From: Beroe ovata
Lineage: Eukaryota; Ctenophora; Nuda; Beroida; Beroidae
Length of the DNA: 64,000 bases
Direction of reading: 5' to 3'
Assembly (NCBI GenBank): GCA_946803715.1
Contig: CAMPET010000028.1
Coordinates: forward strand, 395,605-459,604
Every line of letters starts with the position of its first letter. Position 1 is the stretch's first letter. Shown piece after piece: positions 1 through 12,000 of this stretch. Made by a program: the position numbers and the translations under genes. Under the pieces are notes generated by a model, which was not told where the DNA came from, did not search any database, and worked only from the letters and a program-made list of their open reading frames with translations.

Positions 1-180
1 GTTGATCGAAATGCTATCAGTTTTGCTCAATTATTGGGTCATTGCAGTTACCGCCAGACACGTGATGTATCACGGGGTGATACACTCGGACGTACCTCCG
101 AATGCTGGCATATTTTTATGATTTTAGAATAGCATGCAAAGATATAACAAACAGTACAGAATGAATATGAGGAAACAGCG

Positions 181-292
181 CCTGCCGAGTGACCGATTTG
201 GTATCACAGTAGTTGTTAACAATCGATAGAGGACACTTCATGAACTGACAACACCTGCCGAGTGACCGATTTGGTATCACAGTAGTTGTTAA
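181..292. repeat. 40-bp direct repeat, 72-bp period
   Basis: The same block of about 40 bases (beginning CTGCCGAGTGACCGATTTGG) starts near 182 and again near 254, separated by about 30 unique bases. It lies immediately upstream of the GIY-YIG relic. It may be a short terminal or subterminal repeat of that element; this is inference. Confidence 0.8.
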
Positions 293-537
293 TGGGAATG
301 GATAATTTTGAATCTTCTGATGTCTATAGTCTAGGTGCCCACTTGGTTAATGACCATGGTTTTCTAGACAAAAAGAATTTCAACACTTCCTATGAGATTC
401 TTATGTTAATGAGTTCTAGTCCCAAAAATTTAGATGTCAATGAACATAAATTTATTCAGAAATTGAGATCAATAAAACCTTTTGGAATTAATTCTAATGA
501 CCCTTTTGGTATACCTCTTCTCTCTTTTAAGACTTAA
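286..537 (+). pseudogene. Retroelement relic, C-terminal GIY-YIG-type endonuclease end
   Basis: An 83-codon reading frame with no convincing start of its own. It reads SLGAHLVNDHG, then DVNEHKFIQKLRSIKPFGIN, then DPFGIPLL before a stop. This order (aHL..HG, an E-x-K(F/Y)I-hydrophobic-KL helix, PFGIN) is what I recall from the last part of GIY-YIG endonuclease domains attached to invertebrate reverse-transcriptase elements such as Penelope-like ones. No reverse transcriptase is seen because the window begins just before it. It is probably a truncated or partly included element rather than a host gene. The family assignment is from memory of the motif, not a search. Confidence 0.55.
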
Positions 538-822
538 ATGGTTTTCTAATGTTTGACTTTACTATTTTCCTAACCTAGCTTATTCTCATTTTAGGCACTG
601 ATGATGTGTAAAACGAAAGATTTCTGCCTCACCATGATGAGAGTTTAATTCATGATATCGGCGTCTCATTCTTGTCAGAGAATTTGGGAATCATATGATT
701 TTATTGGATAGAGGACATGCATAGAATTATCTACTTGCTTTATAACTGTTTTGATTTTCCTTCTATTATACTTTTTTCATGATTTTTGTCACTTTTGTAT
801 AATATCAGCAGGCATATGAAGT
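538..822. other. AT-rich spacer, no feature seen
   Basis: About 285 AT-rich bases between the retroelement relic and the 3' end of the long minus-strand gene. No coding signal or clear repeat was found. Confidence 0.5.
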
Positions 823-3800
823 TCATGCATTTTGTAATAGATACAAAACATTCTTGATCTTCTCGATCGATTTCTCAATTTCGGAGACGTTACTTACTCT
901 ATACCTGATATTGCTGATGCTCTCAGATGGGCGGGACTTTTTCCGTTTACCAGGATTTTTCCCCGGTAAATCAGTATCTACACCCACAACAATAACCGAA
1001 TTTTCCGACTCAATTTTGGGTTTACATGTTATAATCTGACAAACTGGTACGTGGTACGAATCTGAGGTATTGTCATATGACCACAAACTTGAAATGGCAA
1101 CATCGCTTTTAACCTTCTTAGCACACTTCTTCACCTTCTCCATGAATTTCACCTCAAAACAGAACATGTACCCATTGTTACATTCTGGTAGCTCGAACAC
1201 TCTACACTGATTACAGTCGGCACTTATGTTCACGGATATTATTACACCCGGATACCAAGATTGGGCGGGGTCATCATAGTATACTGCAATGTGAACTAAG
1301 CTCGGCAGTTCATTGTAAAACTCACGTTCAAGTTCCAGATCTATTCCGACATCATCACGGGGACCATCAACTCGGTGGGGATATGTCTTCATAATCTTGT
1401 GCTTCGCCATCGCCCTCTCGATGAACTGCCCCGGGGAAACAGCAGCAAACTTGATTTCCTCGTCTCCTGCGGTGCACCTGATAATGGACTTGAGATTATT
1501 CATACGTTCCTGCAGAGGAACGTCAACGAACTTACCACTGACCTTATCCTTTCTCTTGCTCAAAAAAAGAGATGAATCTACCAAACAATCACTGTGGATC
1601 ACTTGTTTTTGATACTTAATTTCAAGCCACAGTGCCTCCATAGCCTTCTTGTGATCATCAGCAAAGTTTTCACCTAGTCTATCAACATCTGCTGGTGAAA
1701 CACAGGGGCCACCATGACTTTTCACTGACAAAATCAGAGCAGTCTTACTCTGAATTATTTTCTTACGCTTCACTTCAAGTTCCTTCAGTTCTTGTTGTTG
1801 CTCAATCCTAAGTCTCGCCTCGTCATCCTTCTTGTGTTTGGCATACATTTTGAAATTTTCAGATTTCCTAGCTGTCTGAATCATCACTCCAAGTTGAGAT
1901 GTTGATATTTTCATCTTAATGAGGTTCTGGAAAAATGGACTGGTCTTGATTATCTGTGACCGACTGTGTGTTTCCATATTCGCAGATGGAGCCTTGTGAA
2001 CAGACTGCCTCAGTGTTCCTACACTGTGTTCGCATCCAAGTGATGTTGTTGGAATACCATTCATGAGTTCGGGGTCATGTGCTATAGCTTTTCCAACAAT
2101 AGAATTGGCCCCTCCATAGAATTCATCAACTTGTCTATCGATAACTACCAAAAATTCTTCACAAATCAGAATAGTTACCTGGTTTATAACCTCACAATTG
2201 ATCTCATCTTCAGTGATGTAGCGATCGATATCACTGAAGAATTGACGAGTCATAGTTTGGTATATTTTCTTGTTTATATCACATAGATTAGGGAATTCAG
2301 TGAGGAATGGTAGCCTGTCGATAAGAAGCAATGGGCTTGCATCCTCAGTCAATTCTTCGAGCCCACTTTTCATTTTTGGGTAAAAGTCTAACAATTGGCT
2401 ATGATTTAGAACCTTATACCCAAACTGCGTCTCAGCACCTATTGCAACTAAAAACGGTGCGAATATGTGATAAAATATAACACCTACTGCTATGACAATC
2501 TCGTGAAGGAATGGACAACGAATGTATACTTCACATGCCCTGAACATCCTGTTTTCCTTCGATACTCTACTCATGAAATCACAAACTGTCTGAAAATTGC
2601 ATGCAAGAATGAAACACATTTCAGAATCACGGCCGAATCTAGAACTACTTGGGTCGAAAAACCTGTCAAGTGGTTTCCCGTTTTGTTGCAAGTAATAGTG
2701 AAAGTTTCTATAAAGAGACCATTCTTGATTTTTCGTTGAGCGACCTAACATCAGGAACAAAGCTCTCACCATGGTCAGAATGGAGGAATTGTTTTTCTTG
2801 AAGAAGCTGGCATTAAAATCTTTCACGATATGATCTTCTAGTGAGAGCATTTTTGCGATATCTGTGAGCTGGTTTACAATAGCCTGATCTAAAGCTGGAC
2901 ACACATGTGCATTACAATGGATATAGACATGATCTGATTCTAAACCAAGACTCTGCTTCAGCCCAGCTATCTTATCAGCAACGGGTTTCATCTCACTAGC
3001 CCCGTCAGCAACAGTATAGTTTACGTTTGACAGGGTGCCCTTGATAGACGTGCGAATATCTGATTCATTGGTGCTAGCTGAATCAAGAACGGCAGTGTTT
3101 CTTAGGGCACTTGTCACAGTATTAAACGTAGAAGCAGTATCTGTTTTGACTACAGTGTTAATACCTAGATTCCTGTAATGAGATGTTTTGCTGCCTGTTT
3201 CAGGATCACGTACAGTGGTTATGAGCCCAGTTGTTTGTGCTTTGGCCTTGTGCACTGAACAATGGTCGTACATCAAGGTTGCTGACTCCGTATTGTCAGA
3301 TTTCAACTCCTCAGCTACCGATTGCAGTGATTGGGGTTCCAAGAATTCTCTCTCAAACTTTCTAATATAAGATTGAGTCGGAGCAGTGGTCTTGGAAACT
3401 TTCTTCTTTTGATTCATGGACTCCTTCACTCCAGAGATGTTATCTGGAACAATTGACCGCTGCCTAGACTTAGTAACATCGTTGCTCAAATCCCACTTCT
3501 GACCAAATAGCAAGTTTCCGAGTAATACCAAGGTGGGCATGGTTTTTTCCAAAGAGCAGTGCCCTATTTGGCGAAGGATGGTTATGCCCAAATTTATCTT
3601 AGGGCTTATTGTACCACGACCATCCCGCATGTCAACAGTAGGAAAATCAGATGATGTTACAGAATGTTCCAGTTCAGTAACTCTGTTACCAAAATCTGGA
3701 TCCTTTGATAAATCATCAACCCTGTTGATGTCTTCCCTAAACTCTTCTAACTCTAATAAGCTGCTACAAACAGAATCATATTCACACTTAAGCTTATCGA

Positions 3801-4725
3801 GCTCAGATTTCAGTTTAGAAGTGGTGTTTACATGTTTCTCAATGCTTGATGTAAGAAATTCATTATGAGATGCAAGTTCTCCACATTTCTTACTCGTCAT
3901 CTCATTATCTACCTTAAGAATAGAGTAGTTTGCTTTCAACTTCTGCACAGTAGCCCTAAGTTTTTTGTTACTCTCTTCTAAACGATTGAGACGTGTTTTA
4001 GAAATAAATGTAAACTTACGGATTGAATGACACGTCTGAGAGCTTGTAGTTTTGGATTTTATTTTAGATCTTCTTCTAAAACTGGGGGTAGAGTGGGTAG
4101 ATTTTGAGGAAGAAGGTGGTGACTGTGAATTAGGAGTGCTAGATAGACGAGTTACTCTAGAAGTAGATGACACTGGAGTATGCTGTAGATCCTGTGACTT
4201 CAATGTGGTGCACAAGTCTAGCAATTCAGTAGCACATATTGATTCCTCAAGGTCATTAAAGAGAAAATCTAATGCAATGTTGTTCATGCATAGCTTGACC
4301 TTATCGTTGAAAGATGACCAAACTTTCTCCAAATTACGATGTGAGATCGTTTCCGAACCAGAAAGTATTCTGAACAGATCACAGAGATGTTCCCTAGGGA
4401 AATAAATGCAAGATTTAGCATTTTGAGATTTATTCAGTCTTCCAATGAAACGATTCCTCTTACCCTTTTTAGGTGCTCTTCCAAAATGCAAATCCAGAAG
4501 CTTATACACATTTTGAGCTTTGAAAAATTGACTCTTATCATGAATTTTCGATAGTTTTGTTTTCAAACTTCCTAACAAGAAGAGCTCATTTGTCTCAATG
4601 GTGATACCGATGGAATGAAGCACAGCATTGACACCCCCTACTATAAACTGTATGTCACAATCAGCTAACGCTAGACATTCTACATCGCTTTCAATAGATT
4701 GTGCAGACATACACAAATCAGACAT
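823..4725 (-). CDS. Transposase-like 1300-residue protein, intronless
   Basis: A single uninterrupted frame of 1300 codons starting at an ATG at 4725, unlike every other long gene here, which is split. Residues about 150-240 are Ser/Thr-rich and basic; about 245-340 are a strongly heptad-like Lys/Leu/Glu coiled coil. The central part has an isolated D in a hydrophobic context (YTVADGASE) followed by YIHCNAHVCPALDQ, and later a GCEHSVGTL segment, an arrangement typical of RNase H-fold transposases (D, then C/H-rich insert, then a late E). Near residue 1030-1060 is a Glu/Lys-rich helix. The C-terminal 200 residues contain AVYYDDPAQSWYPGVI, resembling a Tudor/SH3-like WYPG module seen at the end of several invertebrate transposase-like proteins. 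I cannot name the superfamily. It could be an active element or domesticated gene; the intact frame argues against old decay. Confidence 0.7.
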   Translation of the reverse strand: MSDLCMSAQSIESDVECLALADCDIQFIVGGVNAVLHSIGITIETNELFLLGSLKTKLSKIHDKSQFFKAQNVYKLLDLHFGRAPKKGKRNRFIGRLNKSQNAKSCIYFPREHLCDLFRILSGSETISHRNLEKVWSSFNDKVKLCMNNIALDFLFNDLEESICATELLDLCTTLKSQDLQHTPVSSTSRVTRLSSTPNSQSPPSSSKSTHSTPSFRRRSKIKSKTTSSQTCHSIRKFTFISKTRLNRLEESNKKLRATVQKLKANYSILKVDNEMTSKKCGELASHNEFLTSSIEKHVNTTSKLKSELDKLKCEYDSVCSSLLELEEFREDINRVDDLSKDPDFGNRVTELEHSVTSSDFPTVDMRDGRGTISPKINLGITILRQIGHCSLEKTMPTLVLLGNLLFGQKWDLSNDVTKSRQRSIVPDNISGVKESMNQKKKVSKTTAPTQSYIRKFEREFLEPQSLQSVAEELKSDNTESATLMYDHCSVHKAKAQTTGLITTVRDPETGSKTSHYRNLGINTVVKTDTASTFNTVTSALRNTAVLDSASTNESDIRTSIKGTLSNVNYTVADGASEMKPVADKIAGLKQSLGLESDHVYIHCNAHVCPALDQAIVNQLTDIAKMLSLEDHIVKDFNASFFKKNNSSILTMVRALFLMLGRSTKNQEWSLYRNFHYYLQQNGKPLDRFFDPSSSRFGRDSEMCFILACNFQTVCDFMSRVSKENRMFRACEVYIRCPFLHEIVIAVGVIFYHIFAPFLVAIGAETQFGYKVLNHSQLLDFYPKMKSGLEELTEDASPLLLIDRLPFLTEFPNLCDINKKIYQTMTRQFFSDIDRYITEDEINCEVINQVTILICEEFLVVIDRQVDEFYGGANSIVGKAIAHDPELMNGIPTTSLGCEHSVGTLRQSVHKAPSANMETHSRSQIIKTSPFFQNLIKMKISTSQLGVMIQTARKSENFKMYAKHKKDDEARLRIEQQQELKELEVKRKKIIQSKTALILSVKSHGGPCVSPADVDRLGENFADDHKKAMEALWLEIKYQKQVIHSDCLVDSSLFLSKRKDKVSGKFVDVPLQERMNNLKSIIRCTAGDEEIKFAAVSPGQFIERAMAKHKIMKTYPHRVDGPRDDVGIDLELEREFYNELPSLVHIAVYYDDPAQSWYPGVIISVNISADCNQCRVFELPECNNGYMFCFEVKFMEKVKKCAKKVKSDVAISSLWSYDNTSDSYHVPVCQIITCKPKIESENSVIVVGVDTDLPGKNPGKRKKSRPSESISNIRYRVSNVSEIEKSIEKIKNVLYLLQNA

Positions 4726-4821
4726 ACTACAGTACTATGCACTACTCTCACAGTTACATATTGCAAAACCACAACCACAACTGGTGAACAAGAATCAATA
4801 CCAAATATACAAAGAATTGCA

Positions 4822-4913
4822 GGATACGGTGACTACGTGAGTTGGATCGTGTGAACAATTTCTTACAGGATTTGGTGACTAGGTGAGTTGGGACGTGTGA
4901 AGAATTTCTTACC
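4822..4913. repeat. 46-bp tandem duplication upstream of the transposase-like gene
   Basis: Two adjacent copies of a 46-bp unit (GTGACTA.GTGAGTTGG, CGTGTGAA.AATTTCTTAC) at 4822-4867 and 4868-4913, about 85% identical, starting about 100 bp upstream of the gene's ATG. Subterminal repeats of this kind often bind the transposase in DNA transposons; that role is inference. Confidence 0.8.
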
Positions 4914-5171
4914 TGGTATATCGGCCAATTTCAACTGAAACTGAAAGGTATCGGAAAGAGTCTTAAGTAAACGATCTAAGTAAACTCTCAGTAAAAGCTA
5001 TGAAGTAAACGCTGCCAACTACTGTAACTATGAAGCCATTGTTCCCCCATCACGTATTGCAGCGGGTGACGCCACGCGTTGCTGATCCACCTATGATCTG
5101 CTAGCAGCCAATCAGAACGTAGCAATCATAAATAGCGCTCGATTTCATACGTAAAATTTTTTTGTCAGATG

Positions 5172-5238
5172 TTACCTGACCTGTTTCTCGCGCGCGGCGC
5201 GCGCGCCTTCATCGAAGGCCGAAACAGGGTCAGAGGAA
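5172..5238. repeat. Hairpin with GC-dinucleotide core
   Basis: Arms reading CTGACC.GTTTC and GAAACAGGGTCAG flank a (CG)n-type core CGCGCGCGGCGCGCGCGC. The core is capable of Z-DNA or cruciform formation. It lies upstream of the transposase-like gene and could be part of an element terminus. Confidence 0.65.
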
Positions 5239-6398
5239 AGAGTTCAACACGTACGTTTTTTTGACGCGCAGCATGACCCCATCAGTCATTTGTCGTCGCG
5301 CCCCACGTAGATGTCCAAGCAATGATAGGACATGTTTGGAGATGATATCAATGCATTGGGTGATGATATCAGTGCATTTATCGCAGCGAAATATGACGAA
5401 ATTGCTCATGTAACTGTGCATAAACAACTGTATACAATACAGTACAATATCTCCATTTAATTACATTTTACTACAGGGTATGTGAAATCAATGCCACAAA
5501 AGTTAAAAGGGCCGGTCATAGGAAGTACTGAAATCTTCAACTTTACATAGTATGATGATAATGACATCGCAATCGCTATCAGACTTACTGTTATTTGTAT
5601 CTGAATGGGCGAATGGCATCTGAATGGTATCTGAATGGTGTCCTTTGGTGTGAGGTGAGATGATAAAGTGCTCAATAATACTAGTATGACATAATATGGA
5701 AAAAGTGTTAGATTGTAGGTACTTTGATGTGAGATAATACAGAGAAAGAGTGAGGTTATGCGAGAAGTGTGCCAAATAGACCCAAAATAACAAAGTTACT
5801 ACACCGAATATGTCAGCCACGAGGTACATATTGTTTCTCATTGCACTCGAGCTCTATATCAGACAATCGTTGTATCACTGAGACAATTTCCACAAATGGC
5901 AATGGTTCCCTTTTCTGTTTTGGATGAGTCACGGTTCTGACTCGTGACTTCCATTACCTGTAGAATTTTCAATTTATAATCATCCATGATAGTTACCTAT
6001 AATATAACACTCTTCGATACATAAATATACTCTGTTATTGACTTACATTGTAAGGCCATCGATGAATGTGCCTTGATCAGGAACCCAACTTCACTCAGGA
6101 TTATGAACGCCTCACAGGAACCTGATAAGTTTACTGTTGAGGACTATTGAGTATAAACTATGGTCACACTACAGAAAATTAGAATCATAACTTGGTGATT
6201 ATGGAATAATTGGCGTATCGTGTCATTCATAGCATTCATTACTTGAGACTTGAGTACTAACATGCATTGCTCTGAACCCAACTTAGCTCTATCTAACAAG
6301 AATTGGCACTTACCTTAATGTTCAAATTGAAACTCGCACTAGAACAGCGTTGGTAATTTCACAAACATCAACATCAATCTTTCATAAACATAAATTGA

Positions 6399-6480
6399 AT
6401 CCCGATGATTGAAGAATGATGATTGAAGAATGAAGATGATTGAAGATGATGATTGAAGATGATTGAAGAATGAAGATTAT
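6399..6480. repeat. GATGATTGAAGAATGA tandem repeat
   Basis: An imperfect tandem array of 9-17 bp units built from GATTGAAGA and GATGATTGAAGAATGA, about 80 bases long. A simple low-complexity minisatellite. Confidence 0.85.
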
Positions 6481-7704
6481 TCCATCACTCAAGGACACTT
6501 TAACAACATTTGGGTACATATTATGTTTTGACACAAGAAAACCTTAACTAGAAAATACGCAAAAACTTGTTATACAGACTCGCGTGCGCAATGAATTGTA
6601 CTCCGACCAATAAAAACTAATCGCGTGTGTCCAACTGTCAAATGACATAGCTAAAATGTACAATGAATGTAATCATTTCCGTATTTCATTTTATCAATCG
6701 TTCAATTGTTGCTCGTTAATGCCCAGAAAGAAGCAAGAGTGTGACCTTTGCAAGAATTGTGTAGAAAAGTAAGTAATTATGTAGAAAATACCGTTGTCCA
6801 TATTAATAGCAACCTAAGGTATCATCTTTGCTACGAAGGGCCACTAGCCGGAAATAAATTATAAAAGTCTTAGATAAAACACTAACACCTGCTGAGAACA
6901 GAATCGTCAACTATTATATTATGTAGAAGCCATTATCTCCAATTTATACAAATAGACAAACTACTGTATCACGCTATGACCCATATATGGTATAAATACC
7001 TACACTCTATATTCATTCCGGTCCCGTAGCACGTGCAGTTGGAAATTATTAATGTTTGCTGTAATGATTATATGGAACATGTGTGAGAGTAAGTGTGGCG
7101 TTACTGCAAGTGTTAATAAATACTAAATAATATAATATATTTTCATACGACCTAATATAATATACGTGAGTTTGTGCCGGGGTAGCCGTCGTGAGTGGCC
7201 ATGATTTAAGTGGACTTGGTGGATTAAGGGCATCATCTGTTGATGAGGGCTCGGTAATCACTGTGTGAGGAAGTCGAATGATGGTCGAATGCGGAATGAT
7301 ATGGTGATATGCCGCCATCTTTTTTGTCCATTTTGACCGCCTCCCCCTTGTCATCTCTGGTCATCATTTGCTTAACCCTTCCCCTAAGCTGACATCAGCA
7401 TATGATTAAAGAGATCCTGTTTAGAATCATACTGCAGCCCATCACGATCTGATATGAATCATGTTGCCAGAACCCCATCGACTATTAATAAGGAGAGTGA
7501 GCAAATGCTTGGATCAATACGCCGGAATTGGAAGAATTATCGTAAAACTGCTATCCTCATTAAATCACAAACCACCTTCCCTCTCATCATCTGTCAGCAT
7601 TTTGAAACCCCCTTTGTGTGATGGCTATCATGATGAAAAGGGTTATAAGATGTGCAAGTGTGTCCTTTCTATTAAGTATGTATGTATAATAATACTTTCG
7701 TCAG

Positions 7705-8528
7705 GGTTGTTAGTGCTTGTACGAACGATCTACCAGACTTGGGGTACGAGCTCGATGGCAACAAAGTGTGTAGGGTGTGTCACAATGGGTTGCAAGCAGC
7801 AAATAGAGTGGTAATATACTTGATTACCCCTCTAATACTCATAATAACTGTCATAATTACTCATAATAACTGTCTCAAATGGAAAATTCGAATAGAATCG
7901 GCACTCAAACGCCACCTTCTGAACAAGCCATAGGTATACTCATAACTCATTAATATTATTGCGTAGGTACCTGTCAGTAGGTACCTATCAGTAAAAACAA
8001 CCTCAGTTAACGTTATTGAGTTCTACGGCCAGTAGTAACGGACGAAAGAAAAGGAAGGGGTTGGTTTTAGTCAACAGCGGGACTCAGTCTGGAAGTTGCA
8101 AGGACCCTTCTGACAAAGGAACAAACACTGACAGAGAATTTTCTATGAGCGTGAGTTAGCAACAAGTAAACACTTACATTGGTTCAACAGAAATAAGTAC
8201 TTAGTAGCGACAAAAATAAAACCACTTGCTAATTGCTATATTGAATTTCACATTATTCAATTTGCTGCACTCTCAGTGTGACATTCCACTGTCATTGTAC
8301 GTACATGTGCAGTACATGAACGATTGAACAATTTTCACAGCAAAATAGCATCGCCGCTTACATACACAACACAATACTCATCTAGCATTACTGGTATGTT
8401 AAAAACCAAAACTAGGGCCTAGGCTATGATTTCAGATTGTGGAAGACGTAATCAAAAGTGTAATCGTCAAAGAAAGAGAGGCGGTTACAAAAGGGGATAA
8501 CTCTGTGCTGCGGTTGGATGGACAACAG
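7705..8528 (+). CDS. Candidate 5' coding blocks of the DUF6589-like gene (partial)
   Basis: Three stretches look like exons. 7705-7810 follows a TCAG acceptor, ends at a GTAATA donor and encodes YELDGNKVCRVCHNGL, with a C-x2-C pair that could be half of an N-terminal zinc site. 8033-8150 ends at a strong GTGAGT donor and encodes a basic then Ser/Thr-rich segment (NGRKKRKGLVLV). 8436-8528 is flanked by TTCAG and GTTTCA, is 93 bp long and phase 0, and encodes IVEDVIKSVIVKEREAVTKG. They lie in the right order and strand to precede the gene starting at 9024, but I could not connect all phases across 8530-9023, so the true start of that gene is unresolved. Confidence 0.4.
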
Positions 8529-9023
8529 GTTTCAGATCTCGGTAATTATACTCATTACTTGTTGCCACTCATGCACTCTGAACCCCTCAAAATTAACCAA
8601 TTCATATATGATCTATAATAGTCTCTCCAGTTTATGTATGTAAATGTAAAACTGTGACTGATACTGTGGCTATCAGTTTCGGAAAATGTAGTAAATTGAT
8701 GGATATTTAGGCCTATTGGGTTCATAGGGTCATTATAAGTTAAAACCGGTATTACAGGATGTTTCGGAACAACATCCATTTGGAATAAGCTGAATCATTG
8801 AGATGGTATAAGTGAATTTCCAAAGGTGGGAAGTGGCCACAATTCTTCGTAATTACCAAACATGAGTGGTTGAAGTCTGCATGTGGTTAACAAGGAGACA
8901 GAAGAAAGCCCGAGTGACAGCCCATAAGAGTTTCAGTGAAAAAATCTTGGCTATACAGTTGGCACAACATGATATAGTGAAATCCATGTTAATGGGACAT
9001 CATTATCCAAAAATTATCCAGAG

Positions 9024-12000
9024 ATGAGGAGACAAATCACGACGTTTGAACCGAGTATGGTGGTAGAAGAGTTCAGGGTGAAGGCGCCAGTAACAAACCT
9101 AGTGCTAGGAACATGGATTGAGAGGAACGGACAACAGTACCCGATGGAGGTAACTATTTGGCCATTTTGGTCCAATCTCCATTATCTTAAATAGCAAAAC
9201 TAGCAGAACTCTCAGTCAATATTCGAGAGATAATAGGGAATTGTATTCTTGGGGAGGGATCCCAAATGATTTTTATCACGTGATCTGCATTTGCATTGGT
9301 TGATCTCATTGGTTGTTCTCATTGGTCAATTGCATTAACGTGAAAGTTTGGGAACCCTCCCCAAGAATACCATTATCTGTATTATATAAGTGATTATATT
9401 CATGGTTTTATCTCACAACCTAGGAACGTGTCAGCAGTGTCACTAATAACAAGTTAGGAAAACTGGAAGCTATGCTCGCTAAAATCGCTAATCAGAGACT
9501 AAGTGTACAGGCTGCTCAAACGTCACTGTATTTGTATGGGTCGGGTATGTTACAAAGTTTCATGAGTCATAACATGCTTGAGGGTAGAGCGACATTTGAC
9601 TTCCAACCTCTAGGCCCCGAAATCTCTTATATCTACTACTCAATTACAGCACAACTTCACTACCTTTAAACTGGTGTCATCAATTATCAGGGGGCAAAAT
9701 GTAGCGCTTTCGCCCAACATCATATCTGACATGGTTTTATGTGAATACTTTTTACTTATTACAGGTCTGAAACTAGACGCTATAGACCAGCTCCAAGATA
9801 TTGGGCTTACGGTTTGTAGCAGAACGGTCAACACAATGCTGTCTAGTGAGCAACAGAAACTGCATGGGGCAGTAAAACTCATCAACAGAGCCGTTCAATC
9901 ACAATCGCCGTTAGATCTTGCGAAATTGGAACAACAGCCGTGCCTCCACATTGGACGAAGTAACTTTGATACCAAAATAGTAGCTAACAGTAAGTAGTAC
10001 AACTTGTCTACTGTATTCTATCACATGTGTTTGTCGACGAAACCATTTCCAAAAGTTGCAATTGTGAAAAATAACAGATGAACAAACAGGGTTCGGGGGA
10101 ATATCTGTAATGAACATGTATGACGGTGAGAACGAGCGGCCCCAACAGACCATCGCAGATCCACGCGTGTTGTTTATAGGAGATAACATTAACAAGTAGG
10201 CTTCCTTTTTCACATGAATTTGGGTTCCATAGATATTACAGAAAAAGATAATAGCACTGCAATCCTTAATCACAATCCAGGAGCTCTAAAGCAAAGTATG
10301 CCGGGGTTAGGGAAGACAAGGCCCTAAACCTTTTTGCACTGATAGGCAAAGCTGAGGAGATTCGGGATAAAACACTTTCACGTACTCAGCCACTTATCAA
10401 ACCGCAGGACATGACAGGTGAGCACAATTTAACATGAATGATGGGTTCCATTTGGTTCCTAGCAGTGATACGTGACTGAACAGTGGACAAAGGTATATGC
10501 TGGTATTTTATTCATGGATCGAATATACAGTCGAGATGAGGCATTAATTACAGATTGCTAACTGTACATATATAGCTGTACATATATAGCTGTAACAGCT
10601 ATAAACCGATCTACCTATAATGAACTAAGCAACAATTCGCCTTACCTCTCTTTCTTCAGTGGAGAAGGTTCTCCCAACACCATCATCCATCCCCATCATA
10701 TCGGAGCACTTCAAAATCATGATATCTCGAACACTGGTGACGCACATACCGTGCCTGAAACAATATAAACACTTGGTAACATGGCATATGCCACATGCAT
10801 ACACAGAGGTCATGAAAAATTCATCTCTCCTGGTAAGTGTGACGGATTTTCCGTGCGATTCTTGTACCATTGCAATTATAAGTAAGCAATTTGCTTTATC
10901 ACACTAACGTCAGTCGGCCGAGGTTGCCCAATCAGCTAATACGGTATTCGATTAAAAAACCATATTCACTATAGTACCAAGGTCGTCTTTAGTTTATTGA
11001 GGTATTGGGCTGTTGATAGTTGAGTAGAGGTCTTTTGAGGGATCAATTTTGAATTATGCATTTCTGGTTTCACAGAAACTCTGACGGGCGACGGCTGTGT
11101 AACATGTGACTCTGTGCGCCACCGGGATATAATACCAGGGTACCTATCATAACGTGATTCAATCCCTAATAAGTAACTAAGTTTTCAATTATAGCTTCCA
11201 AGCGGAGTTCTGGACCACGATCAAAAGTCAAATACTGAATCGGCAAAGATCTTAGATGAGGTGTTGAAACACATACCTCTTGAACCTGCTTCTGGAGAGG
11301 TGAGTCGTTCAATTGCATTATGATACCGTAGTAATTTTGTACATAATCAATAACTACATCGCGGCTATAATGATTGACATGAAATGGAAGCTGTGACACA
11401 ATATCCACGATGGGGATTGGGACCCATTCTTATTACCCTCCCTACCCTAGGCCTATCATATGCTCCTCAGATAATCATCCTGTTCCTCAAATGTAGAAAC
11501 ATTTAGAAGTTAAGATCACGATAAAACTCAGGTAAGAAGAACGGTATTTGCGGGTGACCAACTCACGTTTTCCCGCACACACTCAGTCAAAGCCCTGAGA
11601 GAAAACGAGCCCGACAATGGAGTACACCAAATTCTACCTGACACGGGCTCATTTCATTTTCTAATGTGCTTCGCAGATGTAAGTAGTAACTTTAAGTACA
11701 TATAGTTTCCAAAGTAGGATAATAAGCGTGTTTCCCGTGCTTATTGGGGATTGCACAAATGCTTTGTAAAAAAGTATCTATAAACTCGTTTTAACTTTAT
11801 AATGCGGGTGAGTAAATTTCTCCAACCCACTCACGTTTTCAAATCTTAAAACCTCAGACTCATTCTTTTAGTTTTCAAATACGCTCCCTTCGTACATGAT
11901 ATTCCATAAAGGAAAGATACCGAAGCTTATGTAATTTAGAAAACTTGTAGGCCATGATGCATGAGTATGAAAGCCCGACTACCAAGTCGTACAAAGCCAC

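Larger units (their letters stand above)
4914..7704. other. Intergenic, mostly featureless
   Basis: Apart from the GC hairpin and a GATTGAAGA-rich tract, this 2.8-kb AT-rich stretch shows only short frames without codon structure or splice-phase support. The longest minus frames near 5.5-5.8 kb and 7.05-7.35 kb overlap each other in several phases and look random. Confidence 0.45.

Noticed and set aside
11166..11408. 80-codon minus frame
   Set aside because: Antisense shadow of the exon at 11195-11299 of the DUF6589-like gene, which has consistent phases and family similarity.
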